Below are positions 1 through 11,612 of a DNA stretch of 64,000 nucleotides, piece after piece. Both the position numbers and the translations under genes were made by a program. How positions within the stretch are numbered: the stretch's first letter is position 1; every line of letters starts with the position of its first letter. The notes beneath the pieces are model-generated. The model made no database searches and was not told the DNA's origin. It saw nothing but the letters and a program-made list of their open reading frames with translations. This DNA is from Luzula sylvatica (lineage: Eukaryota > Streptophyta > Magnoliopsida > Poales > Juncaceae), in NCBI GenBank assembly GCA_946800325.1, contig OX326960.1:11940893-12004892 (forward strand). The letters run 5' to 3'.

Positions 1-558
1 CTCGAGCAGTTCCTCTTCTCCATATGGTGACTCGAGCAGTTCTTCTCCGCATGTAAGTCTTCTCCAAATAAGTCGCCTGGGGATCTGCAATTACCCTCTA
101 CTTCTCGTTTGTCTCTATATTATCAATCAAGACAGATTTTCACTGGGGATCTGCAACAGCAATGGAAAGCTTCATGGATTCAATCAAGAGTATCGATGAA
201 GAGTCTCCGCTCTATATTTCTCCTTTTTCTAAAAAAATGGGTTTTAAGGTATTTCAAATGCACAAAATGAATAATTTTGCATTTTTCCCTTGGTTCAGAC
301 TAAATTGTGCATTTTCCTCTTGTTTTTCTTTTTCCAATTTTCCCCAAATACTAAAATCGTTCATTTTCATCAATTGTGTTGTCCTTATATTGTTAATTTA
401 ATTGCAGAAAATTATTAAGATGAAAGATCCTAGACATGCTCGATGAAATGTCTCCAGGTACCACTTCCTATTTTCAATTGCAGAATTATGTTCAATTTTT
501 AGATTAATTAAATCGACAAAAAAATCATTTATCTGTTTTAATTTCTTTTATATATGTA
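1..558. other. AT-rich left edge with a weak candidate exon pair
   Basis: The stretch begins with two imperfect copies of a short CTCGAGCAGTTC-containing unit. A short open frame starts at ATG 162 and reaches AAG|GTATTT at 248/249, which could be a splice donor. A pyrimidine-rich tract ending TTGCAG at 407 could be an acceptor, and the joined frame would stop at 446, giving about 41 residues. I do not recognise the peptide. It may be a captured gene fragment or chance. Nothing else is supported here. Confidence 0.15.
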
Positions 559-600
559 CTAGATTTACACCCGCGCAATTACGCGGGATTGTATAGGTTT
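559..600 (-). mobile_element. Helitron-like 3' terminus (minus strand)
   Basis: Read on the minus strand, a GC-rich near-palindrome (CCCGCGTAATTGCGCGGG) is followed by about eight bases, then CTAG, then T. That is the canonical Helitron 3' end (hairpin, CTRR, insertion before T). It would belong to an element extending to the right. I could not find the matching 5' TC end, a Rep/helicase gene or the element length, so only this terminus is called. Confidence 0.45.
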
Positions 601-1120
601 GTGGAGTTGTTCAAGTTCAATGATGTGCTTTCATATAGTATATATGTATGTGATTATTTCTTCGCTGGCTACTCCTTGGCTGCAGCGTGGTTTTGATCTA
701 TTTTTCTTTTCCGTGCGAACATACACTGTTAAATAACAAATGTAAGTGTTTTTTTTTTTCCTATCATGACAATGAGAAATGAGCAATTCTAATTAGGCAT
801 TTTTTGTAACGTTGTACAATGGAACTTTTCAAACTTCTATTCTTTGAAACCAAGGATGTAATCATTATTTTAGTACTTGTGATTTTGTTAGCCGCAATGA
901 ATAATTTAATGAATTGAATTTTCTTTGGTTTTTTCTTTCACAGAAAATTCCACAAATGATTTTCTACTGGTATATGTTTTTTCTTGTATTTATGCTTTAG
1001 TTATTCTCAATGAAGATTTCAATCAATTAAATTTTTTTTTGTACACATGAAATTGCAAAAATCATTCTCTGCTGGTATATCAGTATAATAGCTCATAAGA
1101 ACTCAAAAAATATCAAGTGT

Positions 1121-1403
1121 GTCCTCTAAATTTAAAGATGTAAAAAATACCCTTCTAAAATCCAAAAATATTGAATTAACCCCTCTAATAACCAAAATTT
1201 TCAGAAATACCTTCATAAAACCTGAAAATATCAAATATGCCCTCTAAAAGTATGAAAATTTCAAAAATACACTATTAAAATATCAAAATACCTCCATATT
1301 CTGAAAAATAAAAAATATCATTGTAAAATAGTAAAATATTGAATATATCCCTGAAATGTGAAAAAATAAGAAACACTTATAAAACGTGAAAATATCAAAT
1401 ACA
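1121..1403. repeat. degenerate ~30-bp minisatellite
   Basis: About ten diverged units of roughly 30 bp follow a pattern like CCTCTAAAA-nnn-GAAAATATCAAA-TATGC. Each unit has a short C/T-rich start followed by an A-rich tail. The units vary in length by a few bases, so this is an old array. No coding sense is seen. Confidence 0.6.
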
Positions 1404-2248
1404 CATAAAGATAAAAAAAAACTTCAATTTTGGAAATTTTTTTCTGAAACTCACAATCTCGTTGTAGGCAGAATCCACCAAAAAACCTTCAATTATAGCA
1501 AAATTGCCTAAAACGTGAAAATACCAAAATTTCCTCGGAACCTGACTTGTCAGCGTGGGCCGGCCTGTCCCGCGCCTCTGATTGGCAATATCATAGACGA
1601 TGACCTCAACATAGCCACGGGCATTTGGCCGATGAATCTGTAGCATGTGAGTACCTCGCAATAAGAACCAAAAATTAATTACAAAAAAGAGAAGGGTCAA
1701 TTTGTAAAAATACCGTTCAATTGAGCATCTTCCTGAACCGACACAAATGTTCGAAAAATGCCCTTGTCACAATTGAAAATACCAATTATGCTGCTATGCC
1801 CATCGAAAATATGAAAATTTCAAAGATATCGTCGTAAAATCCGGACTCAGAAATATATATACTTAAATACCAAAATATATAAACAACCTCGGAATTACTA
1901 ATAAGAACAAAGAATTAATTAAGAAAAATCAAACAGAATTGCGTATCAGCAGTTGTTGCCACTTATGAATTATGCATATCTTGGCACTTAAGGCATGTCT
2001 ATTATCATGTCTCTTGACTACTTTTGTTACCGAACTTCCTTTTACAAAACCCCTATCTCGCAGTCACAAATAAATGAACAAATTTTTAAAATTTGACAGG
2101 TGCACGTATGATATTTGAGAAATAAATGAACTAATTAATTACCTAAGAATAGTAGATCTTTTTTCCTCGAGAGTAATTTGCCCGATTTAATTTTAAGCCA
2201 AGTAATCTGATCTTTCAAATCCGGCACCTTCTTCTTCTTTTCCGCCTC

Positions 2249-2464
2249 CTATCTGAAATTACCCAAATACTCCTCCCTGTCTCCTCCGTTGAAATCCTCA
2301 TCATTATTATCAATATTAATATTTTCTTGTTCGAAGTTATACAGCTTAGCAGCCAATCCTTTATTCTTCGAATCCTTCCAAGTATATTGATGAAGCATAT
2401 GTATGAGAAGAAACAAAAGAAAGATGGAAAATAGAAGGAGACAAATGGAGAACAAAGAGAACAA
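2249..2464 (-). CDS. doubtful small ORF with one hydrophobic helix
   Basis: This 71-residue frame starts with a strongly hydrophobic segment (about residues 3-25, MFSLFSICLLLFSIF...). It continues into a hydrophilic acidic tail rich in N, D and E. Beyond its stop the same frame resumes with lysine-rich, protein-like sequence, so it could be the remnant of a longer gene with a nonsense codon. I recognise no family and see no promoter or splice evidence. A random frame in AT-rich DNA easily gives a Phe/Leu/Ile-rich helix, so confidence is low. Confidence 0.15.
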   Translation of the reverse strand: MFSLFSICLLLFSIFLLFLLIHMLHQYTWKDSKNKGLAAKLYNFEQENINIDNNDEDFNGGDREEYLGNFR

Positions 2465-3774
2465 CAGAAGCAGAAAAAAGTAATAGCCTCGGAAATTGAT
2501 AGGTTCGAATTTTGTTCCATACGAAAATATCCGCTAACTAATTGTACAATGCGAATATGCCGCTTTCAACTTGCGACGACTTTTCAAGGAGCGTGCATAT
2601 TAACAATGTCCAAGAAGTTGCAAATAGGTCGATGGAAGTGAACTCGAAAAACATGGAAACTTTTCTTCTTCATGGGCTATGGAAAACAGTAATAAACAGA
2701 TAATAAGCAAGCATTTGAATATATAACAGTGGAAAAACAGTAAAAAATAGATAATAAGCAAACATTTCAATATATAACAGTGAGAAAACAATATTAGAAG
2801 AAAAAGGGGAGAAGCAGGTGAAAAAACCAAGTTAGGCAATCATGCCGGAGTCAAATCATCTTTCAACGAAGGCAACACATGGTAATAAGAGAAACTCATA
2901 ACATAATTGAATTTCGATAGAGAAATATGCAAATAATATTCTCGGCCTCAGCGTATATACTCTAAGTCTTCCCTTTTTTGCCCATCACATATTTATAAAA
3001 CCATTTTGCTGGAAATAGTATCCAACACCAATCCATAATAATGACAACATAAAGTATATCATAATATCCAAGAGGATACAATCTCGAAATTTCAGATTTT
3101 GTCATTACGTAACCAAGCATTTAAGAATGTAATGAGGAATTGAGAATTGAGAATTATCTTCAAAACAGTATCATTGTGACGATTATTGATGTGTGAAATG
3201 ACATTAAACACAGGGCCCCTATCTTGATCATTTAGTTGAGAAAGTAGAATTAGAAATCATGAGATAGAAATAGGAGAACTAAATCAATTATAGTCTGAAA
3301 CAGGTCAGTACAGAACATATAAAAAGAGCAAGTAAGAATAGCAGAATTAACGCATAAAATTCAATGAAATTTGCAAAGCATAAAATTGAAATCGGGGAAA
3401 AAATGGTAAGCAAAGATAAAACAATGAAAAACAGAAACGAAATAAAAATAAACAATGTAAACATAAAAACTGAAATCATAAAAAAAAATGGGGAGGAAAG
3501 ATGAAATCACGAAAAACAGAAACAAAATAGAGACAAACAGACTTTAATCGTTAAATAGATATAATACGAAACAATGAGACGATTTTTCCTTCAATCGTTA
3601 GACATACATAATGCAAATCATCAATTCGTTCAACAGACAGACATAGAAGCAGTAAAAGGCAGTCTCAAGCACTAATCCAACAACCATTTGTACAATGGAG
3701 GCCGAAAAGGGCATAATCGAGCTATGAGAATCGTTCATAAACCCATTTTCGAAAAATACGAACTAAATAATTAT

Positions 3775-4088
3775 AACCCCATTAAGAGCAGTGGCAACCG
3801 AAATTAGACACAAAACCCAAACTTGCACAAAACAGCAAGCTATAATCACGTATATAACCCCATTAAGAGCAGTGGCAACCGAAATTAGGCACAAAACCCA
3901 AAGTTGCACAAAACAGCAAGTAATAATCACATATACAACCCCATTAAGAGCAGCGGCAACCGAAATTAGGCACAAAACCCAAAGTTGCACAAAACAACAA
4001 GCGATAATTACGTATATAACCCTATTAAGAACAGTGGCAACCGAAATTAGGCACAATACCCAAACTTGCACAAACAGCAAGCAATAAT
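3775..4088. repeat. 81-bp minisatellite, about 3.9 copies
   Basis: Four near-identical units carry ATTAAGA at 3781, 3862, 3943 and 4024, a constant period of 81 bp. Each contains GTGGCAACCGAAATTAG and CTTGCACAAAACA-type blocks. Because 81 is a multiple of three, frames stay open on both strands (27-residue repeats). I read that as a consequence of the period, not as evidence of a protein. Confidence 0.85.
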
Positions 4089-4927
4089 GAGGCTAACAAC
4101 GAAATCAACATAGAGCATAGTATCCGCATGAATACATGAATCTAAATGAGCCATGGCAGAAATCATAATTTGAAGAAAATAAAATCGTTCAGAAGAACTC
4201 ACTTTGTAAGAATCAGACACATAACTCAGTGAAAGAATGCCGATTCAGATGAAGAAATCAGCACAGGAACAACAACACCTATCATTACCCGAAAAGAGAG
4301 AAAGAACGCGGATCTTAAAGAAGGGCGCAGCACGAGGTGTCACGCAGAGATAGCACAATCAGGATCACGCATGCAAAAGAGATGAACCAACGGCGCAGAT
4401 TAGCGAGAGAAAGCAAGAGAAGGAGGAGCCGACGGCGCCACATCCAATGGCCGAGAAAGAAGAAAATCGAACGGCAGAGTAAGGAAAACGTGGAAGAAGC
4501 AAAAACCGGCCCATTGTTTTGCATTATATCTATTTAACGATATAGAAATCATTGAATATTCAAAGACAAGCCACTTGATAAAGCAAAGATATACATGGTT
4601 AACAGTTAACTCCCCTGTGAATATTACTTATGATAGGTTTGTTGATAACTGCTAAATTAGATAAAAGTAGATAGTTTACACCGAATCACTGTGCGTGTAG
4701 TGATACAAACTATGATGGAAAAGTCAAAACAACTCATGAGGTTCTTGAAGATATAAATTATAAACATATACCATATAATTACTCTCACTATATACCAGTA
4801 AGTAATTAATATGAGTTTTGTTATCTGTTGTTTATTGGAAGGATAGATCGTAAAAGAGTAATTCTGGTTAACTAATATAATATTTGGTTTCTTTTAATGA
4901 TTAGATTGAATTCTGGTTAATTATCAT

Positions 4928-4980
4928 TGTTATGGTATGGAGACTTTTGGAAATCCGAGGATTAGAAAATTGGAAAAAGG
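4928..4980 (+). repeat. Copia-A 5' LTR remnant
   Basis: These 53 bp match the start of the 3' LTR at 18025 (TGTTATGGTATGGAGACTTT, then the A-rich block GGAAATTGGAAAAAG with small differences). The match stops at about 4980, where the rearranged fragment begins. The differences from the 3' LTR fit an older insertion than Copia-B. Confidence 0.9.
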
Positions 4981-5088
4981 AAATATACGTATGGATTGGG
5001 CCTTCGTCAGGCATGCGTATATGCATAGTTCAATAGGACAATAAGCTTTAGTATAATTTAAATGTGGATTGGGCCTTCGTCAGGCATG
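4981..5088 (+). repeat. left arm of a 107-bp inverted repeat
   Basis: This arm starts AAATATACGTATGGATTGGG and is the reverse complement of 6771-6877 with very few mismatches. Within the arm the block TGGATTGGGCCTTCGTCAGG occurs twice (about 4991 and 5064). The block resembles the GGCC-AAAGTC leader motif of the neighbouring copia families. The arm is therefore leader sequence, not a typical DNA-transposon terminus. Confidence 0.9.
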
Positions 5089-6770
5089 TTTAAATTTAAA
5101 CTAGTTGATACGTTTAGTATGGTTTTAGTTTAGATATTCAAGTTAATCGGATTAATTGGATAAGACATAGTTGAAATACACACACGGAATTTTGAATTAC
5201 ATATGATATAATTTAAATACTGAAATTTCATAAAGTTTGAGAGTCGCATATGGTGCGATTGGATATGATCCTACCTAAATAACGAGATCCCACTAGATAG
5301 GCCTTCGTCACTTGTGGGAGGATTGCGAAATATGGATCTCGGGTGTTATGGACTTGGAGTCTCGTATCGGTATGAGGGTTATCGATTCGATAAAAATAAC
5401 ACATTCATATAATCATCATATAAGCATATAGATTAAGTATGCACGGTTAGGAGCTTAATCTTCATCATCCGTTTAGAATTATGTTTTCAAGCAACACCAA
5501 ATATATCGATGAGATCGATATGATATATGGCTTTTGGTCTGGAATTACCATAATTAACCTTGATAGTCAAATAATAGTTCTTAGACTTAAAGGAACGTGT
5601 TGGACACGGAAAATGGTAGATTCGGGGCTCGAGGCTTTGGCTTTAGAGAAAGCCGGGTTCGATACACTTTAAGAAGGAATCGAACAATATTACGTGCCTT
5701 GTGGTGGCATGTATAGACGCAAATTTCTCAAAATTGTTTTGAGAATTCGGGTGTATATGAAAATAAAACACAACGCTCATGAAATAGTTTCAAGAGTTAG
5801 AGCGCGTTGAATGGTTCAATGCGGCTCAAAGAGTAGGTTAATTTTGAGATGCCTTATGGGTCTTTGATTAACACTCGTGTGTTGATGGTACGAGATTTGA
5901 TCTTCGTGACCGAATATCATGTGCATTCGATAGATAAGTCGATCCCAAAATTGCATGTGATGCGATGTAAATTTGAATAGGAGATGCTTGGAGTGTCTGG
6001 GGAATCCAAAGCATAGAGATGCGTGGATGTCCTTGTAATTCAAGGGTGGGATCAAAAGGAATAAAGGTCTAAGGGTATTTTGGAAAAATATTTTCCAAAC
6101 AGATTGTTCGGACAAAGAGTTGTCCAAACTAATGACTCAAAGAACGGTGAAATCCGAGGAGGATTAAACCTAGAAGTTGATTGCTTCTTTTGGCATTGCC
6201 ATCTTAGCCATATGAATGAGATACACGAATCTAGATTACATATGATGGATTGCTAGAACCATTCGAATTAGATTCGATTGATTAATACGATACTTATTTA
6301 TTAGGCAAGACGACAAAGTGCATCATTCTCCAAAGGTTGGAGAAAGATCCAAAGAATTATTGGAAATTACATTTAGATGTCAATGCTCCGATAAATTCCG
6401 AGGCAAGAGGAGGCTATCGGTATTTTGTTACGTTTACGGACGGTTAAAGTAGATACGGTAATATCTATTTAATGTGTGTCGAAACGGAGACTTTTGAAAG
6501 GTTCAAAGAGTTTCAAAACAAAATACAAAATCGACTAAGCAAGAAAATCAAAGCATTTTCGATAGGATCGAGAAGGCAAGTATTTGAGCTACGCACTTCA
6601 ATAGGATCGAAGAGGCGATATTTGAGTTATAAGTATTGATTATCATTCATAATTGTGGAATCGTTTCACGATTATATTCATTTCGGAACATTGAGATGTC
6701 CGAAAAAAGGAAATGAACGCATGTTAGACATGGTTCGATAAATGATAAGTCAAACGAATCTCCCAAAAAT

Positions 6771-6877
6771 ATGCCTGACGAAGGCCCAATCCACATTTAA
6801 ATTATACTAAAGCTTATTGTCCTATTGAACTATGCGTATACGCATGCCTGACGAAGGCCCAATCCATACGTATATTT
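6771..6877 (-). repeat. right arm of the 107-bp inverted repeat
   Basis: This is the near-perfect inverted copy of 4981-5088, ending CCATACGTATATTT. It runs directly into about 400 bp of AT-rich leader and then a primer-binding site at 7283. It therefore belongs with the minus-strand LTR fragment on its right. Confidence 0.9.
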
Positions 6878-7282
6878 GTAAACAAACATGACAACTGTTT
6901 ATATGGGAGACATCTAGTTAGTTTATAATTACGCAAAATTCTATCATTTTAAATTTCGCTGTGAGGGATTTGTTGTGTCATACATCAACTTACTAGATTT
7001 TATATTCACAAGGTTTTCATGTATTAAATTGAATTATAAAAATAAAATTCTAAAGTTTTGTAGTCAAATAAAGAATTCTTTGTTCGTTTAGAAGCAAAAC
7101 TATTTTCATGACATTAAATGGTACCAGTAATTATCCTATAATACTTTACCATTCGATTACTTGTGAATTTGACATTAAAATCTTATTTTAGGTTTCAATT
7201 TTGGGAAAATTTACTAAAATGACCCTACATATGATCTTAATCATTTTTCTTGCGATTTGATAACGCAAACCGTATGACGTTC

Positions 7283-7294
7283 GCTCTGATACCA
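7283..7294 (-). promoter_or_regulatory. tRNA-iMet primer-binding site of the LTR fragment
   Basis: GCTCTGATACCA on the plus strand is TGGTATCAGAGC on the minus strand. This is complementary to the 3' end of initiator methionine tRNA, the usual copia primer. One base separates it from the LTR edge TGTTGAG at 7296. Confidence 0.85.
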
Positions 7295-7295
7295 C

Positions 7296-7649
7296 TGTTG
7301 AGTTATCTACACCCCATCGAGTCCGCGCAGCGGATAATTATTGGACTCGACGGAGTACAAATCCCCGAGATCTCATCTACGATTTGTTTATCAAATTGCC
7401 TATAACTAATATAACGTAAATCTAATAAACGTAATATTTGTACCTAGCGAAATTGATCGCTTACGAAGGGTTTGTCGCTGCGAAGCCTTCACTTTCGTTC
7501 ACGTCGCACCTTTTCGCTCGTACCGGTTCGTCCCACGCCCAAACCGTTCACGTCGCACCTTTTCGTTCGCACCTTTTCGCTCGTACCGGTTCGTCCCACG
7601 CCCAAACCGTTCACGTCGCACCTTTTCGTTCGCACCTTTTCGCTCGTAC
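7296..7649 (-). repeat. truncated copia LTR (minus orientation)
   Basis: It begins TGTTGAGTTATC next to the primer-binding site and carries CGCGCAGCGGAT, the block conserved near the same LTR end in Copia-B and Copia-C. It is cut at about 7649, where Copia-A integrase sequence resumes. It includes a 63-bp tandem repeat. Confidence 0.75.
7512..7647. repeat. 63-bp tandem repeat inside the LTR fragment
   Basis: TACCGGTTCGTCCCACGCCC recurs at 7521 and 7584, giving a 63-bp period and slightly more than two copies. Its neighbouring blocks read CACCTTTTCG-CTCG. The multiple-of-three period keeps short frames open on both strands, and I do not treat those as genes. Confidence 0.85.
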
Positions 7650-9525
7650 TGCCGCAACCTTATCAACCGTACTCCGATGAAATCCCTCAACCTCGAACTA
7701 CCTGAAGAGAAATGGAGAGGAAAGAAGATTTCTCTTGGTCATTTGCGAATTTTTGGGAGCATCTCGTATGTCCATATCGACGCAGAGAAGAGGGACAAAC
7801 TAGACGCAAAGGCCCAAAGATGTGTGTTCATTGGTTATGGATCGAATTACTTCGGTTATTGATTTTGGATCGAGGAAGGTCGAAGAATAATTCGGTCAAG
7901 AGACGCAACCTTTAATGAAGGGGAACTCTACAAGAACAGGTTCGGTTCCGGAGGCGAATCGAAACCGGAGGAGAGTGTCCATCAAATCACGAGCAATGAC
8001 GAGTCGAGCGAGTCCGAGGAAGACGAGTTTTCGGGTCCAGGATGTGACTGAAGGTGGGGATGAAGACGTGCCTGAAATCGCGCAAGACGAAAGCCTTGAA
8101 ACTCCGATTTTGAGAGGATCAAGCCGGAGAATTAAGCCTAAAAATCGTTATTAACCATCACTCCATCATTTGCTGCTAACCGATGCGGGTGAACCAGAAG
8201 GCTACCGAGAGGCGGTACACGGAGGTGATTCGGTCAAGTGGGAGTGCGCGATGAAAGAGGAGATTGCGTCTCTCCGGAAGAACAATACTTGGGAAATGAC
8301 CCGGTTGCCAGATGGCAAGAAGGCGCTGCAAAACAAATGGATCTACTGAGTGAAGGACGAGTCAGATGGCCGCAAGAGATACAAGGCGAGGATGGTAGTC
8401 AAGGGGTTTCTTCAGAAGAAGGGAATCAACTACACGAAGGTGTTCTCGCCGGTGGTGAAGCTGACGACTATTCGCACGGTGTTAAGTATTGTAGCAGCGG
8501 AGGATTTGCACCTCGAGCAAATGGATGTCAAGACGGCGTTCCTTCATGGCGATTTGGAGGAGGATATCTATATGGTGCAACCTGAAGGTTTCGAGATCCC
8601 GGGAAAGGAGGATCTTGTGTGCAGGCTTAAGAAAAGCTTGTACGGTTTAAAGCAAGCTCCAAGGCAGTGGTACAAGAAGTTCGACAAGTTCATGTGTGAT
8701 CATGGTTTCCGCAGGGGTGACAATGACCATTGTTGCTACTACAAAAGCAGTGGAGAAACATACATTATATTGCTTTTGTATGTTGATGATATGCTCATTG
8801 CAGGTGCGAACATGAGGGAGATCGACAAACTCAAGAGGGAGTTGTCGAGAGGATTTGAAATGAAGGATTTTGGAGAGGTGAGCCAAATCCTTGGGATGCG
8901 AATTACTCGAGATCGAAGCAAGGGTACTCTCACAGTGTCGAGAAGTACATTAAGAAGGTGCTGGTGCGATTCCGAGTAGATGATGTCAAGCCGAGAAGTA
9001 CCCCACTTGGCGCACATTTCAAACTCTCCAAGGCGCAGTCACCGAAAACCACGAAGGAGAAGAAGAGGATGGAGAACGTGCCGTATTCATCGGCAGTGGG
9101 TAGCCTAATGTACGTCATGGTGTGCACGAGACCCGATATTTCTCATGCAGTGGGAGTCGTGAGCCGGTTCATGGCGAACCCCAGCATCGAGCACTGGGAG
9201 GCGATTAAGTGGCTACTGAGATACTTGAAGGGCACCACAACCATGGCTCTGTGCTACAAGAAAGGTGGCACGAGTTTGCAAGGCTCTGTAGATGCTGACC
9301 TAGGAGGAGATGTGGATAGTTGGAAGATCACTTCCGGTTATGTCTTCACGATGGGAGGCACGGCGGTGAGTTGGATGTCGAGATTGCAGAAGTGTGTGTC
9401 GCTATTGACAACGGAGGCTGAGTATGTGGCAATCTCGGAGGCCGGAAAGGAGATGGTATGGCTCTTGACTTTCCTGAAGGAGATCGGGAAAGCTCAAGGA
9501 TGCAAGACACAATACACCGACAGTC
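7650..9525 (+). pseudogene. Copia-A pol fragment: integrase C-terminus, reverse transcriptase, start of RNase H
   Basis: The frame resumes in the integrase C-terminal region (LINRTP, then GHLRIFGSISYVHID and RCVFIGYGS). It passes the acidic linker and enters reverse transcriptase with KARMVVKGF, MDVKTAFLHGDLEEDIYM, KSLYGLKQAPRQWYKKFD and the catalytic YVDDM near 8779-8793. RNase H begins with SVDADLGGDVDSWK and TTEAEYVA. Damage seen: TGA at 7860-7862 where related elements have Arg (CGA), a frame change near 8040, TAA at about 8152, TGA at 8347-8349 where Trp is expected, and a frameshift near 8940. RNase H stops at the Copia-B insertion after TDS. The domain wording is closest to Tnt1-type copia, from family knowledge. 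Confidence 0.9.
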
Positions 9526-10500
9526 TGTTGGGTATCGGCGTCACTACCGAGCCCCGCGCAGCGGATTGTGAGGCCCGGTCCGACCCGATCCCGAGGACCA
9601 CATCAACGACCCGAAAGTACGAATCATGAAATACATCCAACCTATGAAATTAACGCTTAATTCATAGAGAATCATACCGCGTGAAATTGATCACGGAGAC
9701 AGGTTGACTCTATTAGCTGCTGCTTGCTTCGCTCTTTGCTTCGATCCCGGCGACACACACGTCCCACGCCCGCGTGATTCGACACCTTGTTCGAAGCTCC
9801 TATTTGTCGTATACAACCGAAATTTATCCGATTCGTCTTCGACCTTGCTCGACTTAGCTCTCGTTAGATCACAGTCCAGAATCTCAGTTGAGATTCCTCT
9901 ACTCGTATCCACCTCGAGCTCGCGTCTTTCGGTTGCGGCGAATTCCCCTAAAATCCCCGCAAGCTTGCTTAAATCTAATCTCTATTCTCCACTAACTTGT
10001 CTCACAAGTTCTCTCTATTCTCTACTAGAATTAGGTCTGGCAGCCAGAGAGAGAGAGGAAGAAGAATCCACAGATCTTATATTAATCTGAGAGTTAATGG
10101 TGTATTAATGAGTATCAGAAACTGCTAATCCAGAATTCGGATCACTGTGCGTCATGACGCACGATATGGTGCGTCATGATGCACAAGTCACATTTACTTG
10201 GATATAGCCGTTACACAGTGTACCGTCATGACGCACGATAACGTCCGTCATGACGCACCACTCATGTGTACCGTCATGACGCAAGATAACTTGCGTCATG
10301 ACGCACTACTCACAGATTGGCTTTCTCAGAATTACTCTATTGTGCGTCATGACGCACAATTTGGTGCGTCATGACGCACCATGTAATTTCTGCCAGATTT
10401 GCATGATCTTATTATGCATCCAATCGTTCCGACGAACACGTATGTTTGTCTACACTCATTTGTACATTCAACTAGTTGATCGGTAACTGTATTTCCTTCA
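9526..10500 (-). repeat. Copia-B 3' LTR (975 bp)
   Basis: On the minus strand it runs TGAAGGAAATACAG ... CGATACCCAACA. It is nearly identical to 16747-17721. U3 holds eight palindromes with core CGTCATGACG, and the end away from U3 holds the CGCGCAGCGGAT block shared with the related LTRs. Short frames inside both LTRs are identical copies of LTR sequence, not genes. Confidence 0.97.
10147..10379. promoter_or_regulatory. U3 array of eight CGTCATGACG palindromes (3' LTR)
   Basis: Eight copies of a 16-bp imperfect palindrome, best form GTGCGTCATGACGCAC, are arranged as four pairs with 6-7-bp spacers such as GATATG and GATAAC. Each contains two opposed TGACG half-sites, the core bound by TGA-class bZIP factors in plants (family knowledge). 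Position about 120-350 bp inside the element-sense LTR start fits a U3 enhancer. Function is inferred. Confidence 0.7.
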
Positions 10501-10513
10501 GTCTCCCACTCAG
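10501..10513 (-). promoter_or_regulatory. Copia-B polypurine tract
   Basis: On the minus strand CTGAGTGGGAGAC lies immediately before the 3' LTR start TGAAGG. The position and purine bias fit the plus-strand primer. The same block is found next to the Copia-C LTR at 37803. Confidence 0.75.
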
Positions 10514-11612
10514 TTCAAGATCCAACTAAAGAAAGTACTAGCGTACATCTCATGTACACATAACCTCAGAGATTGAAATTTAAGCCCGAAATAAGACAGC
10601 TCTATGTGTGACCGCGTAGGTTCGTATCAAGCAATGGTAGCAAACTTATGCCCAAGTTTACGGGCTCATGAGAGGGATCTAGGAAGAAATCCATCATAGC
10701 TTTCCCACGTTGAAAACGAAAATGATTGTGATCATTTATACCCATCTCGAACGGTGGTGTTTAGTTCTCTTGTTCACGATATCCGTCAATCAAAAGGCAC
10801 GGTAATAGTCATCCTTATAATTTGATTGACTAAACTTATTGTCTCGATACCGAATTGAATCAACAAACACAATCGATATTAACAATTTAATATCATTGAC
10901 TCTGGCCAGAGATTTCGTTGATCAATTCATCGATAGGCCTAAGGGATATCTCTTTCTCTCGAAAGGAACAATTTCTATCTTGATGACTCACATCAAATTC
11001 CGTGTTTCAGATAATACCCGATCATAATCCCATGACCATCCTGTTACATATGGTGGAAGATTATATCTAAGCGTTATGTTACGCACGAAAAAATGATCCA
11101 TGATCATCTCAAGTGTGAAGAACTAAGACCCCATTCGTTACGATTCCATCTACAATGACTAAACCATGTCATGGTATCGCACTTTTGGTCAAGTCACAAT
11201 ATGCATAGCCTAATGCATATCCATATTCCCGATTTGACAAACTCTTTGTCCTATGATTAGCAAAACATAATCATCACCTCGGCGAATATGCTAGTGTACA
11301 TGTTAGTCTATTATCTTATAATAGATATACTTATCACATAAGTATCCTAATCATGACTAGGGACGTTTTTGAAATATAACTTTTGAAATGTGACGGTTTT
11401 ACTTAGCATGATCACGTATCATGTAGACGCTCACACAAGTTATAAATCAAGGTTCGTGTAATCATATTACACAACCACGCACAAGTTTTCATATAAGAGA
11501 TAAATGCAAATGAAATATAAAATTTTTGAAATTGCATTAATATAGCATAAAGTCTTGGGTGATACATCGTTTACAACAAATAACTCATCATAACAACTAT
11601 TGTTTTAGATAA
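10514..11612 (-). other. Copia-B 3' non-coding region conserved in Copia-C
   Basis: About 1.1 kb separates the end of pol from the polypurine tract, with no long frame. It aligns closely by eye with Copia-C 37816-38990, for example around GACTCTGGCCAGAGATTTCG and CCGTGTTTC. This is conspicuous because Copia-C coding regions are badly decayed. Small indels between the two break any shared reading frame, so a structural or regulatory RNA role is likelier than a protein. Confidence 0.6.

Larger units (their letters stand above)
601..4927. other. non-genic AT-rich region left of Copia-A
   Basis: This is AT-rich sequence without a convincing gene. Apart from the two minisatellites and the weak reading frame listed separately, it holds only short frames in several directions and no recognised domain. 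Its right end, before 4928, is a copy of sequence found again at 18823-18845. That places it as the original left flank of Copia-A. Confidence 0.6.
4981..7649. mobile_element. rearranged fragment of a Copia-C-like element
   Basis: The left part (4981-6770) reads on the plus strand as leader, decayed gag and the first half of decayed integrase. The right part (6771-7649) reads on the minus strand as leader, primer-binding site and LTR. The two parts meet head to head at 6770/6771, and the leader block occurs at both ends as inverted arms. The coding part has no long open frame but aligns by eye with Copia-C (41.2-42.5 kb, reversed) and with Copia-B gag-integrase. No target duplication flanks it. 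It replaces several kilobases of Copia-A, so template switching or break repair seems likelier than normal integration. Confidence 0.75.

Noticed and set aside
3763..4087. 98- and 105-residue repeat proteins on opposite strands
   Set aside because: The 81-bp period keeps all frames open; no promoter, homologue or codon signal supports either.
5816..6127. 103-residue minus-strand frame with a similar copy at 41802-42113
   Set aside because: The similarity is real but the frame is antisense to decayed copia gag. The conservation reflects shared element ancestry, not a protein.
4981..6877. A Mutator- or hAT-type DNA transposon that captured copia sequence
   Set aside because: There is no target duplication, and the inverted arms are copia leader sequence that continues into a primer site and LTR on the right.
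7438..7705. Overlapping short frames with His-Leu-Phe repeats
   Set aside because: They are products of the 63-bp tandem repeat in a truncated LTR.
10514..11612. An env-like gene between pol and the 3' LTR of Copia-B
   Set aside because: There is no long frame on either strand, and indels against Copia-C disrupt any shared frame.
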